Positions 32,546-42,513 of a stretch of 64,000 bases of DNA are shown here, one piece after another. This DNA comes from Chondrocystis sp. NIES-4102. GTDB taxonomy: Bacteria > Cyanobacteriota > Cyanobacteriia > Cyanobacteriales > Xenococcaceae. Numbering within the stretch: position 1 is the first letter of the stretch; each line of letters begins with the position of its first letter. The DNA is taken from the NCBI GenBank assembly GCA_002368355.1, contig AP018281.1, forward strand, positions 186,001-250,000. The letters are read 5' to 3'. The notes beneath the pieces are model-generated. The model saw only the letters and a list, made by a program, of their open reading frames with translations. It was not told where the DNA came from and did not search any database. A program made the position numbers and the translations under genes.

Positions 32546-33859
32546 ATGACTAATTTCGACTTCAAAAATCCTCCCAAGCCAGAATTAATCGATACTTGTG
32601 TTCATTGTGGATTTTGTTTATCCACTTGTCCTAGTTATCGAGTTATTGGTAAAGAAATGGATTCCCCCAGAGGTAGAATCTACTTGATGGATGCTATTAA
32701 TCAGGGAGAAGCAACCATTAATTCCGCCACTACTCAACATTTCGATTCTTGTTTAGGTTGTCTTGCTTGTGTAACTACCTGTCCATCAGGGGTGCAATAC
32801 GATCAATTAATTGCTGCTACTCGCCCCCAAATAGAAAGAAATCAATCTCGCCCATTACCCGATAAACTAATTAGAACTCTTATCTTTAATCTTTTCCCCT
32901 ACCCTAATCGTTTACGTGTTTTACTTCCTTTTTTCTGGGTATATCAAAACTCAGGGTTACAAAAACTAATTAGATCTACAGCTATCCTTAAAAAGATTAC
33001 CCCACGTTTGGCTGCTATGGAGTCTATCTTACCTAAAATTACTCCTGATGCTTGGCAAAAAAATAAATTACCTACAGTCATCCCAGCCCAAGGGGAAAAA
33101 CGTTATCGTGTCGGCATGATTTTGGGTTGTGTACAAAGATTATTCTTTTCTCCTGTCAACGAAGCAACCGCCAGAGTTTTAACAGCTAACGGGTGTGAAG
33201 TAGTTATCCCCCCTACCCAAGGATGTTGTGCTGCTTTACCAGCCCATCAAGGACAAGAAGCCCAAGCAAAAACCTTGGCAAGACAAATGATTGATAGTTT
33301 CGCTCAACTAGATTTGGATGCAGTTATTATTAATGCTGCTGGTTGTGGACATACCCTTAAAGAATATGGACATATTTTAGCCGACGACCCTGAATATGCA
33401 GATAAGGCTAAAGAATTTGCCAGTAAAGTTAAGGATATTCAAGAATTTCTCTGTGATATTCCATTTATCGCTGACTTGCACCCAATAAGTACAGAAGAAT
33501 TAACCATAGTCTATCAAGATGCCTGTCATTTACTGCATGGACAAAAAATAAGTGTGCAACCTCGACAGTTATTAAAAAGTATACCTGGGGTACAATTGCG
33601 TGAACCTCTTGATGCTAGTCTGTGCTGCGGAAGTGCTGGAATTTACAATATGTTGCAACCAGAAACAGCAGATGAATTAGGTAGACAGAAAGCTAATAAT
33701 TTGGTTAATACAGGTGCAGGTTTAATTGCTTCTTCTAATCCTGGTTGTTCTTTACAGATTAAAAAACATTTAGCTAAACAAAATTCTTCTCTAAAACTAC
33801 TTCACCCAATCGAGTTATTGGATTATGCCATTAGAGGGGAAAAGTTAGTGGATAATTAA
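32546..33859 (+). CDS. glcF: Glycolate oxidase/dehydrogenase iron-sulfur subunit GlcF
   Basis: The 437-residue protein begins with two ferredoxin-like 4Fe-4S motifs: Cys18/21/24/28 (CVHCGFCLSTC) and Cys69/72/75/79 (CLGCLACVTTC). Two cysteine-rich CCG-type domains follow, with CCAALPAHQGQE and LCCGSAGIYNM, as in heterodisulfide-reductase-like GlcF. It transfers electrons from the GlcD/GlcE flavins to the membrane quinone or another acceptor. It is directly downstream of glcE and surely cotranscribed with it. It is followed by repeat-rich non-coding DNA. Confidence 0.93.
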   Translation: MTNFDFKNPPKPELIDTCVHCGFCLSTCPSYRVIGKEMDSPRGRIYLMDAINQGEATINSATTQHFDSCLGCLACVTTCPSGVQYDQLIAATRPQIERNQSRPLPDKLIRTLIFNLFPYPNRLRVLLPFFWVYQNSGLQKLIRSTAILKKITPRLAAMESILPKITPDAWQKNKLPTVIPAQGEKRYRVGMILGCVQRLFFSPVNEATARVLTANGCEVVIPPTQGCCAALPAHQGQEAQAKTLARQMIDSFAQLDLDAVIINAAGCGHTLKEYGHILADDPEYADKAKEFASKVKDIQEFLCDIPFIADLHPISTEELTIVYQDACHLLHGQKISVQPRQLLKSIPGVQLREPLDASLCCGSAGIYNMLQPETADELGRQKANNLVNTGAGLIASSNPGCSLQIKKHLAKQNSSLKLLHPIELLDYAIRGEKLVDN

Positions 33860-34120
33860 GGGAGATTTTTAGTTATTAGTTATTAGTTATTAGCTTTGAG
33901 CTTCTTAGCAATACGCTTTCAATTAACATTACCTTCTAACTACCGATTCCTTACAAGTAATAAGTAGCGCGTTACTCGTTACTCTCATTGTCCCCTTGTG
34001 GGATTACTCCCCTACTACCTACTACCTACTACCCACTACCTACATTGTCCCCTTGTGGGATTAGCTCCGCTTATCCTTTAGGACTACTCGACTCCTAATT
34101 ACAATCCAATAATCACCCGA
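33859..34120. repeat. Mosaic intergenic repeat cluster (copy 2)
   Basis: This is non-coding DNA between glcF and opcA. It opens with the same AGGGAGATTTTTAG module seen at 25991, expanded by TTAGTTA heptamers (33859-33900). The 21-nt element with core TCCCCTTGTGGGA occurs twice (33986-34006 and 34043-34063), separated by a CTACCTA heptamer array. The rest of the gap to 34250 shows no gene. Confidence 0.85.
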
Positions 34121-34250
34121 ATTGTCCTAAACCAATTTTTAATAACACAAAGGTATTTTAGAATACCCAGCAAAAATGTCTACCAGTAGCTACTAGCGAT
34201 CGCTTATCCTATCTCTAACTTAAGCTAAAAGCTAGCAGCTACTAACTTTT

Positions 34251-35612
34251 CTACTCAGGTAGTTGTAATAATTTAAGAATGTTTGATGTGACAGTCATGC
34301 TTTCTTCATATAACATTTCGCGCCCCCATCTTTGTAACTGTTTACCAAGCAACTCTTCAGTTTTTTGATCTGCCAAAGGTGTTACCTGCTCAATATAACA
34401 AGCTTGCGCTCCTCCTCCAGCTTCCATGCGCATACAACCCGTAGTACTAGAGCAGAGGACTGTACAACAGTCGGCATCGGGGTTAGTAGAAGTTAATCGC
34501 AAACTGACTAAATCTCCAGGAACATCTCCCCAATCTGCTGTAGGAATACCTGCTAATTCTGCTTCTATATGGCGTTGCTGTTCATCTATAAACTTAACTG
34601 TGCGAATATCATAGTCGCCTCCCTCTATTTTATATTCCACGGGAGTCCATTTAAGACGACTAGCTAACCAACCTAAAAACATCAAAGCCTGAGATTGATT
34701 TCCTTGTTCATAATCGATGGTAACTTGATCTACTTCATAGATAGCCGATCGCCTTTGAGGGGGATCAAAAGCTGCTGCGGTTAATTCTTGCCAAGGTGCT
34801 AATCTCCGCCAATTGATATCAGCTAAAGTATGATCAAGCTTGAGTAAAGATCCTAAAGATTTTAAATCAATTTCAGGTTGTACAAACCCACTAGAATCAA
34901 AGATAACTGTATCACTAGCGGATGCCAAACGCTGAAATAAGGGATGATCTGGGGTTGGGGTAGCTTTCCACCAGACAAACTTAGGTAAATCAGCGATCGC
35001 TAAAGCTGCAATAATACCCCCAATCCTTTCTAAAGCTTCTACTGTTCCACTCAAGTTGATATACTCACAGCAAACAAGGGTATTTTTAGTCTGTTTACTA
35101 ATGGGACAATAAGCGGAAACCTGGGCTTTAACTCCTGTATCTTCCCCTAAAATGGGACATAAAGTAATAATGCGACAGGGATTTGAGGCGGCGATCGCAT
35201 CGGCGGTAATGCCTTCGGAATCGGGAGTATAGTTAATTGCTGCGGTTTTATTTTCCCGTGTTAGTTGGTCTTTTGCCTTTGCCTCAATAAACTCAGTCTG
35301 TAATCGATTGAGCAAAGCTGAATCTGCTTTACCTGTAGTTTCTAAATCATAAGCCTTTTGGGCTGCTTTAATGGCTGCCTTTGTTCTAGGCCCTGCAATG
35401 CCGTCTATTGGCCCTGTATAAAATCCTAAAGAGGCAAGTAATTGTTGAGTACCATCTGGTTCATAGATAATTAAACTAAAGGTAGCTGCTCTGGTTACCG
35501 CAGCCCCATCATCATCTGAACCTTGAGTTTGCCAAAGCGATCGCAATTCTGCTTCAATTTCGTCAATGGATACGTCTTTGGGTGCTTGTAAAGATACTAT
35601 TGGTGAAACCAT
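34251..35612 (-). CDS. opcA: Glucose-6-phosphate dehydrogenase assembly protein OpcA
   Basis: OpcA promotes assembly and redox activation of glucose-6-phosphate dehydrogenase in cyanobacteria. The 453-residue protein follows zwf in the same direction with a 76-nt gap. Residues about 58-110 (QQLLASLGFYTGPIDGIAGPRTKAA and on) look like a peptidoglycan-binding-1-type helical domain. The C-terminal two thirds contains the OpcA core (LPKFVWWKATPTPDHPLF, DRLAPWQE-like and AACYIEQV-type segments), with cysteines such as the CCTVLCSS stretch near the end that could be redox-active. No signal peptide is present, so the PG-binding-like fold here is probably cytoplasmic. Confidence 0.92.
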   Translation of the reverse strand: MVSPIVSLQAPKDVSIDEIEAELRSLWQTQGSDDDGAAVTRAATFSLIIYEPDGTQQLLASLGFYTGPIDGIAGPRTKAAIKAAQKAYDLETTGKADSALLNRLQTEFIEAKAKDQLTRENKTAAINYTPDSEGITADAIAASNPCRIITLCPILGEDTGVKAQVSAYCPISKQTKNTLVCCEYINLSGTVEALERIGGIIAALAIADLPKFVWWKATPTPDHPLFQRLASASDTVIFDSSGFVQPEIDLKSLGSLLKLDHTLADINWRRLAPWQELTAAAFDPPQRRSAIYEVDQVTIDYEQGNQSQALMFLGWLASRLKWTPVEYKIEGGDYDIRTVKFIDEQQRHIEAELAGIPTADWGDVPGDLVSLRLTSTNPDADCCTVLCSSTTGCMRMEAGGGAQACYIEQVTPLADQKTEELLGKQLQRWGREMLYEESMTVTSNILKLLQLPE

Positions 35613-35688
35613 CTTTATTTTTAGGTAGTAGGTAATGGATAAAAACCTCTAACTCTGGACTTGGTGGTTATAGGTTATAGGTTAAATA

Positions 35689-37218
35689 TTAAAGTCTGCG
35701 CCAACGACGGCGATCGCGATTGATCATTAATTCTGCATCCGTTGGTTGCCATGTTCCTGCTTCATATTGAGGCATGAGATCGGGATCACTAGGGGCTTCC
35801 CAAGCATTAATCACTGGCATAACAATATTCCATGCTGCTTCAACCTCATCTGCACGAGTAAATAGAGTCTGATCCCCCAACATACAATCTAGTAGTAAAC
35901 GATGATAAGCGTCAGCCGTAGCCATACCAAAAGATGAACCATAACTAAAGTCCATATTAACGGTTCTAGTACGTAAATCTGCCCCTGGGGTTTTGGCTTC
36001 AAATTTTAAGGATATTCCTTCGTTAGGCTGAATACGCATAGTCAGAACATTAGGACTGGTTTGCTGTGCTGCTGACTGAAAAATTAGTAATGGCACTTCA
36101 CGAAAATGAATTGAAATCTCGCTTACCTTTTTGGGCATACGTTTACCAGTCCGCAGATAAAATGGCACTCCTTTCCAACGCCAATTATCAACTTCTAACT
36201 TTAAGGCAACGAAGGTCGGGGTGGTGGAATTGGGATCAACACCTTCTTCTTGACGATAACCTTTAACAGGTTTTCCTTTCATCCAACCTTCCTTATATTG
36301 CGCCCTGACTGCGGATTGTTCTAAATTATTAACGTCCGCTATATGGGTTGCCTGAAGGACTTTTGTTTTCTCACTGCGAATACTATCAGCATCTAAAGCA
36401 TTAGGAGGTTCCATAGCGGTAATTGCAAATAGCTGCATGAGGTGATTTTGCAGCATATCCCTTAATGCCCCAGAGGTTTCATAATACCCTGCTCTTTCTT
36501 CCACGCCCACGGTTTCAGCAACGGTAATCTGCACATGATCTACAAATTGTCGATTCCATAATGGTTCAAAGATAGCATTACCAAAACGGAAAACTAAAAT
36601 ATTTTGAACGGTTTCTTTTCCTAAATAATGATCTATACGATACACTTGTTCTTCTTTACAAACTCTTTGTACCGCACGGTTGAGGGATTTTGCCGAACTT
36701 AAATCTTTTCCGAAGGGTTTTTCAATAACAATACGGGTTTTAGTAGGGTCACTGAGCATTCCTGTCGCACCTAGATGTTTCAGGGCTGGTTTGAAGAAGT
36801 TGGGCGAGACTGCTAAATAGAATACCCGATTACCTCTAGTCCCCCTTTTTCCATCTAATTCTGAGAGGAAAGTATTTAATTTTTCATAACTTTCCACTTC
36901 ATCCATGTTACCCGAACAGTAAAAAATACCTTCTGCAAATTCAGACCATAAAGCTTCGTTACCTACTCCATTATCGAATTCTTCCACCCCTTCTTTAAGA
37001 TGTTGACGAAAGTAATCATCAGTCCAATCTCTTCTAGCCACACCTACAATCGTCATTTCTGCTGGTAAACGACGCTCTCTTTTAATTTGATAGATGGCAG
37101 GAATCAATTTTCTCTGAGTTAGATCTCCTGATGCTCCAAAAATTACAATAATTGCAGGATCAGCAGTACTCTCTTGCTGTAAACCAACTCTTAACGGATT
37201 TTCTAAGATTGCAACCAT
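35689..37218 (-). CDS. zwf: Glucose-6-phosphate 1-dehydrogenase
   Basis: Zwf catalyses the committed NADP-linked step of the oxidative pentose phosphate pathway, which supplies reductant in the dark. The nucleotide-binding motif is [20 protein letters not shown], and the active-site signature [13 protein letters not shown] with its catalytic His is intact. The start is taken at 37218, because [15 protein letters not shown] matches the cyanobacterial N-terminus and gives a 509-residue protein; an upstream in-frame start (37254) adds 12 residues. It lies between tal and opcA in the classic cluster. Confidence 0.95.
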   Translation of the reverse strand: MVAILENPLRVGLQQESTADPAIIVIFGASGDLTQRKLIPAIYQIKRERRLPAEMTIVGVARRDWTDDYFRQHLKEGVEEFDNGVGNEALWSEFAEGIFYCSGNMDEVESYEKLNTFLSELDGKRGTRGNRVFYLAVSPNFFKPALKHLGATGMLSDPTKTRIVIEKPFGKDLSSAKSLNRAVQRVCKEEQVYRIDHYLGKETVQNILVFRFGNAIFEPLWNRQFVDHVQITVAETVGVEERAGYYETSGALRDMLQNHLMQLFAITAMEPPNALDADSIRSEKTKVLQATHIADVNNLEQSAVRAQYKEGWMKGKPVKGYRQEEGVDPNSTTPTFVALKLEVDNWRWKGVPFYLRTGKRMPKKVSEISIHFREVPLLIFQSAAQQTSPNVLTMRIQPNEGISLKFEAKTPGADLRTRTVNMDFSYGSSFGMATADAYHRLLLDCMLGDQTLFTRADEVEAAWNIVMPVINAWEAPSDPDLMPQYEAGTWQPTDAELMINRDRRRWRRL

Positions 37219-37280
37219 ATTTACTAATTTATGAGGTTTTTTGTCGGATTTCAAGTATAGGAAGTCACAGATTATACAAA

Positions 37281-37340
37281 TGCCCTTTGGGTACTCCGCC
37301 TACGGGCGACGGAGACAGCACGTGACCGTTGGTCAGAAGC
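37281..37340. repeat. GC-rich hairpin cluster between tal and zwf
   Basis: Within an AT-rich gap, three small inverted repeats follow one another: CCC-TTT-GGG (37283-37291), CTCCG...CGGAG (37294-37314) and TGACC-GTT-GGTCA (37323-37335). The composition differs sharply from the flanks, suggesting a dispersed palindromic element. It could also affect transcript stability within the fbp-tal-zwf-opcA unit. Confidence 0.5.
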
Positions 37341-37376
37341 TTAGATTCTTGCCAACTTCCTATTATTAGTTACTGA

Positions 37377-38522
37377 TTAAAGTGTGGCTAATTGTTTTAC
37401 TTTAGTTTCTAGGGATGACATAAGTGATTCAAAAGGTTTGACAAATTTATCAATTCCTTCTGCTAAAAGTTCTGCCATCACTGCATCTAAATCAATATCA
37501 ACTGCACTATCTTTTAAAGTAGCGATAATCTCTTCTGCTTTATCTAAATCAGTTTCAATACGATTAGCTGGAGTGCAATGGTCAATACAAGCCTCAATAG
37601 TCTCGGGTGGTAAAGTATTTACCGTGTCAACTCCCACAAGCTCATCAACGTACATGACATCGCTATAGTCTGGGTTTTTGGTGCTAGTACTTGCCCACAA
37701 TAATCTTTGCGCCTTTGCACCTTTGGCTGCTAGTGCTTGCCATCTTTCACTACTAAAGATTTCTTTATATTTTTGATAGGCAATTTTGGCATTAGCGATC
37801 GCTACTTTACCTCTGACACTATTTAATTTGGCTTTTTCTTCTTCATTTGCGCCTTCGAGCTTACTGTCAATGCGACTATCGATCTTGCTATCAATCCTGC
37901 TAAGGAAGAAACTAGCCACTGAAGCAACTTGACTAATATCTTCCCCTGCTGCTGCGCGTTTTTCTAAACCGCTAATATAAGCCCAAGCAGCATCAACATA
38001 GCTTTCAACTGCAAATAATAGGGTTACATTTACACTAATTCCTTCTGAAATTACTTGTTCGACCGCAGGTAAGCCTTCTTTCGTCCCAGGTATTTTAATC
38101 ATCACGTTAAGACGATTTATATTGTTGCAATAGCGACGGGCTTCTTTTATGGTGCTTTCGGTATCATTGGCTATATTGGGTGGGACTTCAATACTTACAT
38201 ATCCATCTAAACCCTCAGTTTTATCATATATGGGCAGAAAGATATCACAGGCATGACGTATATCATTAAACACTAAGTCTTCGTATATTTCTTGCACTGA
38301 TTGATGAGCTTTGATCCCATCTTGAATTGCACTATCATAGGTTTGATTACCAACTATGGCTTTTTCAAAAATAGCTGGGTTAGATGTAATTCCCCGAATT
38401 CCTTGAGTAGTAATCGCATCTTTTAATTCTCCCGACTCAATCATGTCACGGTTAAGATTATCCATCCAGATACTTTGACCGTATTTGTTTTCTATTTCTA
38501 AAATTGGATTTTGAGTAGACAT
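37377..38522 (-). CDS. tal: Transaldolase
   Basis: This 381-residue transaldolase belongs to the longer bacterial subgroup common in cyanobacteria. The N-terminal signature GIRGITSNPAIFEKAI and the Schiff-base lysine region NRLNVMIKIPGTKEGLPAVEQ are intact, as is SVNVTLLFAVESY. It moves dihydroxyacetone units between sugar phosphates in the pentose phosphate pathway. It is the second gene of the minus-strand cluster, 55 nt after fbp. A KIDSRIDSKLEG-type charged repeat near residue 213 is a small oddity. Confidence 0.95.
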   Translation of the reverse strand: MSTQNPILEIENKYGQSIWMDNLNRDMIESGELKDAITTQGIRGITSNPAIFEKAIVGNQTYDSAIQDGIKAHQSVQEIYEDLVFNDIRHACDIFLPIYDKTEGLDGYVSIEVPPNIANDTESTIKEARRYCNNINRLNVMIKIPGTKEGLPAVEQVISEGISVNVTLLFAVESYVDAAWAYISGLEKRAAAGEDISQVASVASFFLSRIDSKIDSRIDSKLEGANEEEKAKLNSVRGKVAIANAKIAYQKYKEIFSSERWQALAAKGAKAQRLLWASTSTKNPDYSDVMYVDELVGVDTVNTLPPETIEACIDHCTPANRIETDLDKAEEIIATLKDSAVDIDLDAVMAELLAEGIDKFVKPFESLMSSLETKVKQLATL

Positions 38523-38577
38523 TATCTTACTTCTGCTCCTTAAGAATAATTTATTTTTTTAATTGATAAGCTGGCAA

Positions 38578-39639
38578 TTACACGAAAGCTGATTTTTCTG
38601 ATTTACGACGTGTCCAATCTTGAATAAAGGATTCTACAAGATCAACATCTTCCTTACTACCTACAAAAAACGGAGTTCGCTGATGGATTTTACTTGGTAC
38701 TACACTTAAGATTCTCTCAATACCAGTACTAGCTTTTCCGCCTGCTTGTTCTGCTAACATAGCAAGAGGTGCTGATTCATATAATAATCGTAGTTTTCCT
38801 TCTGGTTTTTTAACTGTCCCTGGATAGAGAAATACACCTCCTTGTAGTAAAATTCGATGAAAATCCCCCACTAATGCCCCACTGTAGCGCGCTGTATAAC
38901 CTTCGTGACGGTGGACATAGCGAATATATTCTCGAATAGATTCCTCCCACTGCCAATAATTCCCTTCATTAACACTGTAAACTGGGCCGTGATTAGGAAT
39001 AGTAATATTTTCTTCCGCTAAAATAAATTCCCCCAAACTCGGATCAAGAATAAAGGAATGAACTCCTGTGCCTATAGTATAGACTAGTACAGTGGAAGGG
39101 CCGTATAAAATATAACCTGCTGCTATTTGGCGATCGCCATTTTCTAAGAGATCTTCTGCATCCTCAGTATTATTATTTCCTTGTTGTTGGCGTAAGGAAA
39201 AGATTGATCCAACATTAAGATTTATATCTACATTAGAAGATCCATCTATGGGATCATATAACAGGGTATAACGTCCTATGGGGCAATTTTCAGGTATGTA
39301 ATAAGGATTCTCCATCTCCTCCGAAGCTAAACGACATACTAAGCCACTTTGCTTAAACACAGAGATAAAGACATCATTGGCATAGATGTCCATTTTTTTT
39401 ACTGATTCCCCTTGTACATTGGTTTCCCCTGTAAACCCTAATGCCCCCGCCATTAACCCAGCCCTACTCAAACGACGACTGATTAGCTTGGCTGCTAAGG
39501 CGATACGATTCATAATCGCACTCACATCTTGGGCTTGAGTTGTGAAATCAGCAAACTGTTGTAACACGTGTCTAGATAGAGTTTGACAGTCTCTATCCAG
39601 GCTATATTCTGGAATGACACCGTTGTCGAAATTTTCCAT
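38578..39639 (-). CDS. fbp: Class I fructose-1,6-bisphosphatase
   Basis: The 353-residue enzyme has the metal- and substrate-binding signature [22 protein letters not shown] and the sugar-phosphate site region [21 protein letters not shown], diagnostic for class I FBPase. It hydrolyses fructose-1,6-bisphosphate in gluconeogenesis and sugar-phosphate turnover. A purine-rich AGGAAGG lies about 10 nt upstream of the ATG at 39639. It is the first gene of the minus-strand cluster fbp-tal-zwf-opcA, a well-known cyanobacterial arrangement. Confidence 0.95.
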   Translation of the reverse strand: MENFDNGVIPEYSLDRDCQTLSRHVLQQFADFTTQAQDVSAIMNRIALAAKLISRRLSRAGLMAGALGFTGETNVQGESVKKMDIYANDVFISVFKQSGLVCRLASEEMENPYYIPENCPIGRYTLLYDPIDGSSNVDINLNVGSIFSLRQQQGNNNTEDAEDLLENGDRQIAAGYILYGPSTVLVYTIGTGVHSFILDPSLGEFILAEENITIPNHGPVYSVNEGNYWQWEESIREYIRYVHRHEGYTARYSGALVGDFHRILLQGGVFLYPGTVKKPEGKLRLLYESAPLAMLAEQAGGKASTGIERILSVVPSKIHQRTPFFVGSKEDVDLVESFIQDWTRRKSEKSAFV

Positions 39640-39786
39640 TTCTCTTGACCTTCCTAAGTCTGAATGCTTTTAGTTGCCTCTTCTTTTATATTAGGAAGGT
39701 ATCTTTTCTAGGAGTCAGAAGCTTAACACTAGCTTCAGGTTATTGATTATCTTGACCCTTTTGTTACCAAATTAGATATGACTAGC

Positions 39787-39999
39787 CTAGTCTATGTCAA
39801 TTGACTGGGGTCTATCTTTTTGATTAGGCATGGAAGAATTATTTATATTATCTGGTGTATATCCCTGTTGTTTTAACCACTCGGATAAAGGTTCTTCGTC
39901 TAATTTTAAGTGAAAAATACCAGAGGCAAAACCACTAACAAAAGCCACAGGCTGCTGTATCAGTTTTTGTAATATGGGTGTCAATTCAGTTAGAAACAT
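39787..39999 (-). CDS. Small conserved hypothetical protein (70 aa)
   Basis: This is a soluble 70-residue protein without recognised domains. The N-terminal half is amphipathic (LTELTPILQKLIQQPVAFVSGF) and the C-terminal tail is polar and disordered-looking (NNSSMPNQKDRPQSIDID). A motif LSEWLKQQGYTP in the middle resembles a short helical hairpin. It lies 147 nt upstream of fbp on the same strand and could be the first gene of that transcript. Support is only the complete open frame and normal codon use. Confidence 0.6.
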   Translation of the reverse strand: MFLTELTPILQKLIQQPVAFVSGFASGIFHLKLDEEPLSEWLKQQGYTPDNINNSSMPNQKDRPQSIDID

Positions 40000-40415
40000 A
40001 GAATTTAAGGCGAGTAAATTTTTAATTGTTTAATTTGAACTTTTCTTGAAAATTGTAACGTGTTGCTCGTAGTTTTGGAAGAAATTTTATAATTGTAGTT
40101 ATTAGTTTGGCTGCTTTTTGGCTTTTAATCTTCTAATTTAATTTCGATTCAATTGAAGGTTTTAGGTAATTCGTTGCCCCTACAGCCTGATACCCTCCAA
40201 ATAAATCTATCTTTAAAATCGATTTATAGATATTATTAATAATTACAATATTTTACAGAGAATATAGAACTGTAAAGTTAATAGTTATAAAGTTATTAAT
40301 AGGTTTTCATTCTTACACCAATTAGCTTTAATGCAAGTATGAATCTTTTAACTACGATAAGGCTTGATGATTGCTAAAAGATTCTATATCCAAATAACAT
40401 CAGGAAAATAGAGCG
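40000..40415. other. Intergenic region without recognisable genes
   Basis: This AT-rich gap between two divergent small genes contains only very short open frames. A TAGTTATTAG-type piece near 40098 resembles the intergenic repeat modules found elsewhere. No convincing promoter, RNA or repeat structure was identified. Confidence 0.6.
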
Positions 40416-40691
40416 ATGAATGAACCGCCGAAGGGAGATGTTTTATCACAAGAATTGCAAAGAGAACGTTCAGTACGCCGTACCGCTAAACTACTCTATG
40501 ATCAGCGATCGCGCATTAATGAGGAATTAGAGCGTTTGATTAGTCATCTTTACCTTTTGGTGGCTATTCCTCGTCAAACTCCCGAATTTCCCCAACCTGA
40601 ATCTGATATTTTAATTGAAGCTGCTCAACGTCTCAATGATCCAGTATTTAGCGACTTATTAATTCAACTTATTCGGGAACGAAAAAAGTAA
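40416..40691 (+). CDS. Small conserved hypothetical protein (91 aa)
   Basis: This is a 91-residue charged, helical protein (LSQELQRERSVRRTAKLLYDQRSRINEELERLISHLYLL, described in parts), with a coiled-coil-like first half and a second helical part LIEAAQRLNDPVFSDLLIQLIRER. No signal or membrane segment is seen. It precedes nirA on the same strand, but the gap has a dedicated nirA promoter, so it is probably a separate unit. The function is unknown. Confidence 0.65.
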   Translation: MNEPPKGDVLSQELQRERSVRRTAKLLYDQRSRINEELERLISHLYLLVAIPRQTPEFPQPESDILIEAAQRLNDPVFSDLLIQLIRERKK

Positions 40692-40819
40692 ATTCTTATT
40701 TTTTTTATTTACTAATTTAAATATTTTTTAAAAGCTACCTATACTCAATAAACCTAGGTGTTTTCTTATGCAGGTCTAGTAAAAAGTATATGTAAAAATT
40801 GCATAACCCCCATAGCTAA

Positions 40820-40862
40820 TGTAACAGAAAATACAAAAGTTCCTAAAAAATATTTCTACTCT
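40820..40862 (+). promoter_or_regulatory. NtcA-activated promoter of nirA
   Basis: TGTAACAGAAAATACA (40820-40835) contains the NtcA consensus GTA-N8-TAC. Exactly 22 nt after the TAC there is a -10 hexamer TACTCT (40857-40862), matching the canonical NtcA class II promoter geometry. Transcription would start near 40869, leaving a leader of about 73 nt before the nirA ATG at 40942. This predicts activation under nitrogen limitation (high 2-oxoglutarate). Confidence 0.88.
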
Positions 40863-40941
40863 TGTCAATTAATGATGTAGTTAATTTTGCTCTGCATACC
40901 TCATCTTATATAGACCTCCAACTTAACAAATTATTAGTGTC

Positions 40942-42513
40942 ATGAGTATTCAAGCCGATCCTCAAATAAAACTTAACAAAATAGAAAAAGTCAAAGCAGA
41001 AAAAGATGGACTAGATGTTAAAGATGAGCTAGAACATTTTGCTAAAATTGGCTGGGAGGCGGTAGAGTCAACGGATCTTGAGACACGTCTTAAATGGTTA
41101 GGTATTTTTTATCGTCCTGTAACTCCTGGGCAATTTATGGTGAGAATGAGAATTCCCAATGGAGTAGTTACTAGTGAGCAAATGCAGGTCTTAGGTAGTG
41201 CTATTGAGCGTTATGGCGACGAAGGAACAGCAGATATTACTACCCGTCAAAACATTCAATTACGCGGAGTTCATCTAGAAGATATTCCCGAAATCTTCCG
41301 CAGCTTTAAAGAGGTAGGTCTTACAAGCATTCAGTCAGGAATGGACAACGTTCGCAATTTAACGGGTTCTCCAGTATCAGGTATTGATCCAAATGAATTG
41401 ATTGATACACGACAAGTGATGCAGAAAGTGCAGGATATGATCACTAATTATGGAGAGGGAAACTACACTTTTAGCAATTTACCCCGTAAATTTAATATTG
41501 CGATCGAAGGTGCGAGAGATAATTCTATCCACGCTGAATTAAACGATTTGGCTCTTATTCCTGCCTATAAAGATGGTGTTCTAGGTTTTAATGTTTTGGT
41601 AGGAGGGTATCTTTCCGCCCAACGCTGCGCTGAATCAATTCCTTTAGGAGTATGGATTCCTAATGATGATCATCAGGTGGTAGAATTAGCCCGCGCTGTT
41701 TTAACGGTTTATACGGAAAATGGTGGGCGTGAAGGTTTAAGAGCCACCCGTCCTAAAGCTCGTTTGATGTGGTTAATTGAAGCTTGGGGAATGGAAAAAT
41801 TCCGCGCCGAGATTGAAAAGGAATTGGGTAGATCTTTGGCAGATGCTGCTGTAGAGGATGAAATTACCGAAGATAAGAAAGACCATTTAGGGATACATCC
41901 TCAAAAACAACCAGGCTTTAATTATGTCGGTTTACACGTTCCTATGGGACGTTTATCAGCAGAGTCTATGTTTGAGCTTGCTAGATTAGCCGATGTATAC
42001 GGTCAGGGTGAAATTCGTTTAACAGTTGAGCAAAATGTGATCATTCCTTATATTGCTGATACTAATTTGGAAACTTTTTTGAGTGAACCTTTGTTGGAGA
42101 AATTTACTATTAATCCTAGTACCTTAACGCGTTCTGTGATTTCCTGTACAGGGGCGCGCTACTGTAATTTTGCTCTAATTGAAACTAAACAACGAGCTTT
42201 AAAACTCGCCCAAGAATTAGACCAAGAATTAGATATTCCTCAGCGTGTTCGTCTTCATTGGACAGGATGCCCAAATTCCTGTGGACAAGCTCAAGCAGGC
42301 GATATTGGGTTAATGGGTACAAAAGTACGTAAAGATGGTCAAGCGGTTGAGGGAGCAAAAATCTTTACTGGTGGAAAGGTTGGTAAAGATGCCCAATTGG
42401 GTACTTTGGTTAATCAAGGTGTTGCTTGTGAAGATCTTAAAGATACCCTACGTGAGCTTTTGATTGCAGAATTTGGTGCAAAAGTTAAAGAAGGCGCAAT
42501 TAGCCAAATTTAG
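40942..42513 (+). CDS. nirA: Ferredoxin-nitrite reductase
   Basis: NirA reduces nitrite to ammonium with six electrons from ferredoxin, using siroheme and a 4Fe-4S cluster. The cluster ligands lie in [11 protein letters not shown] and [14 protein letters not shown]. The duplicated sulfite/nitrite reductase half-domains ([37 protein letters not shown]) are present. The length of 523 residues is standard and there is no C-terminal ferredoxin fusion. Unlike many cyanobacteria, no nrt transporter or narB follows; the next gene is convergent and the two stop codons overlap within TTAG. Confidence 0.95.
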   Translation: MSIQADPQIKLNKIEKVKAEKDGLDVKDELEHFAKIGWEAVESTDLETRLKWLGIFYRPVTPGQFMVRMRIPNGVVTSEQMQVLGSAIERYGDEGTADITTRQNIQLRGVHLEDIPEIFRSFKEVGLTSIQSGMDNVRNLTGSPVSGIDPNELIDTRQVMQKVQDMITNYGEGNYTFSNLPRKFNIAIEGARDNSIHAELNDLALIPAYKDGVLGFNVLVGGYLSAQRCAESIPLGVWIPNDDHQVVELARAVLTVYTENGGREGLRATRPKARLMWLIEAWGMEKFRAEIEKELGRSLADAAVEDEITEDKKDHLGIHPQKQPGFNYVGLHVPMGRLSAESMFELARLADVYGQGEIRLTVEQNVIIPYIADTNLETFLSEPLLEKFTINPSTLTRSVISCTGARYCNFALIETKQRALKLAQELDQELDIPQRVRLHWTGCPNSCGQAQAGDIGLMGTKVRKDGQAVEGAKIFTGGKVGKDAQLGTLVNQGVACEDLKDTLRELLIAEFGAKVKEGAISQI

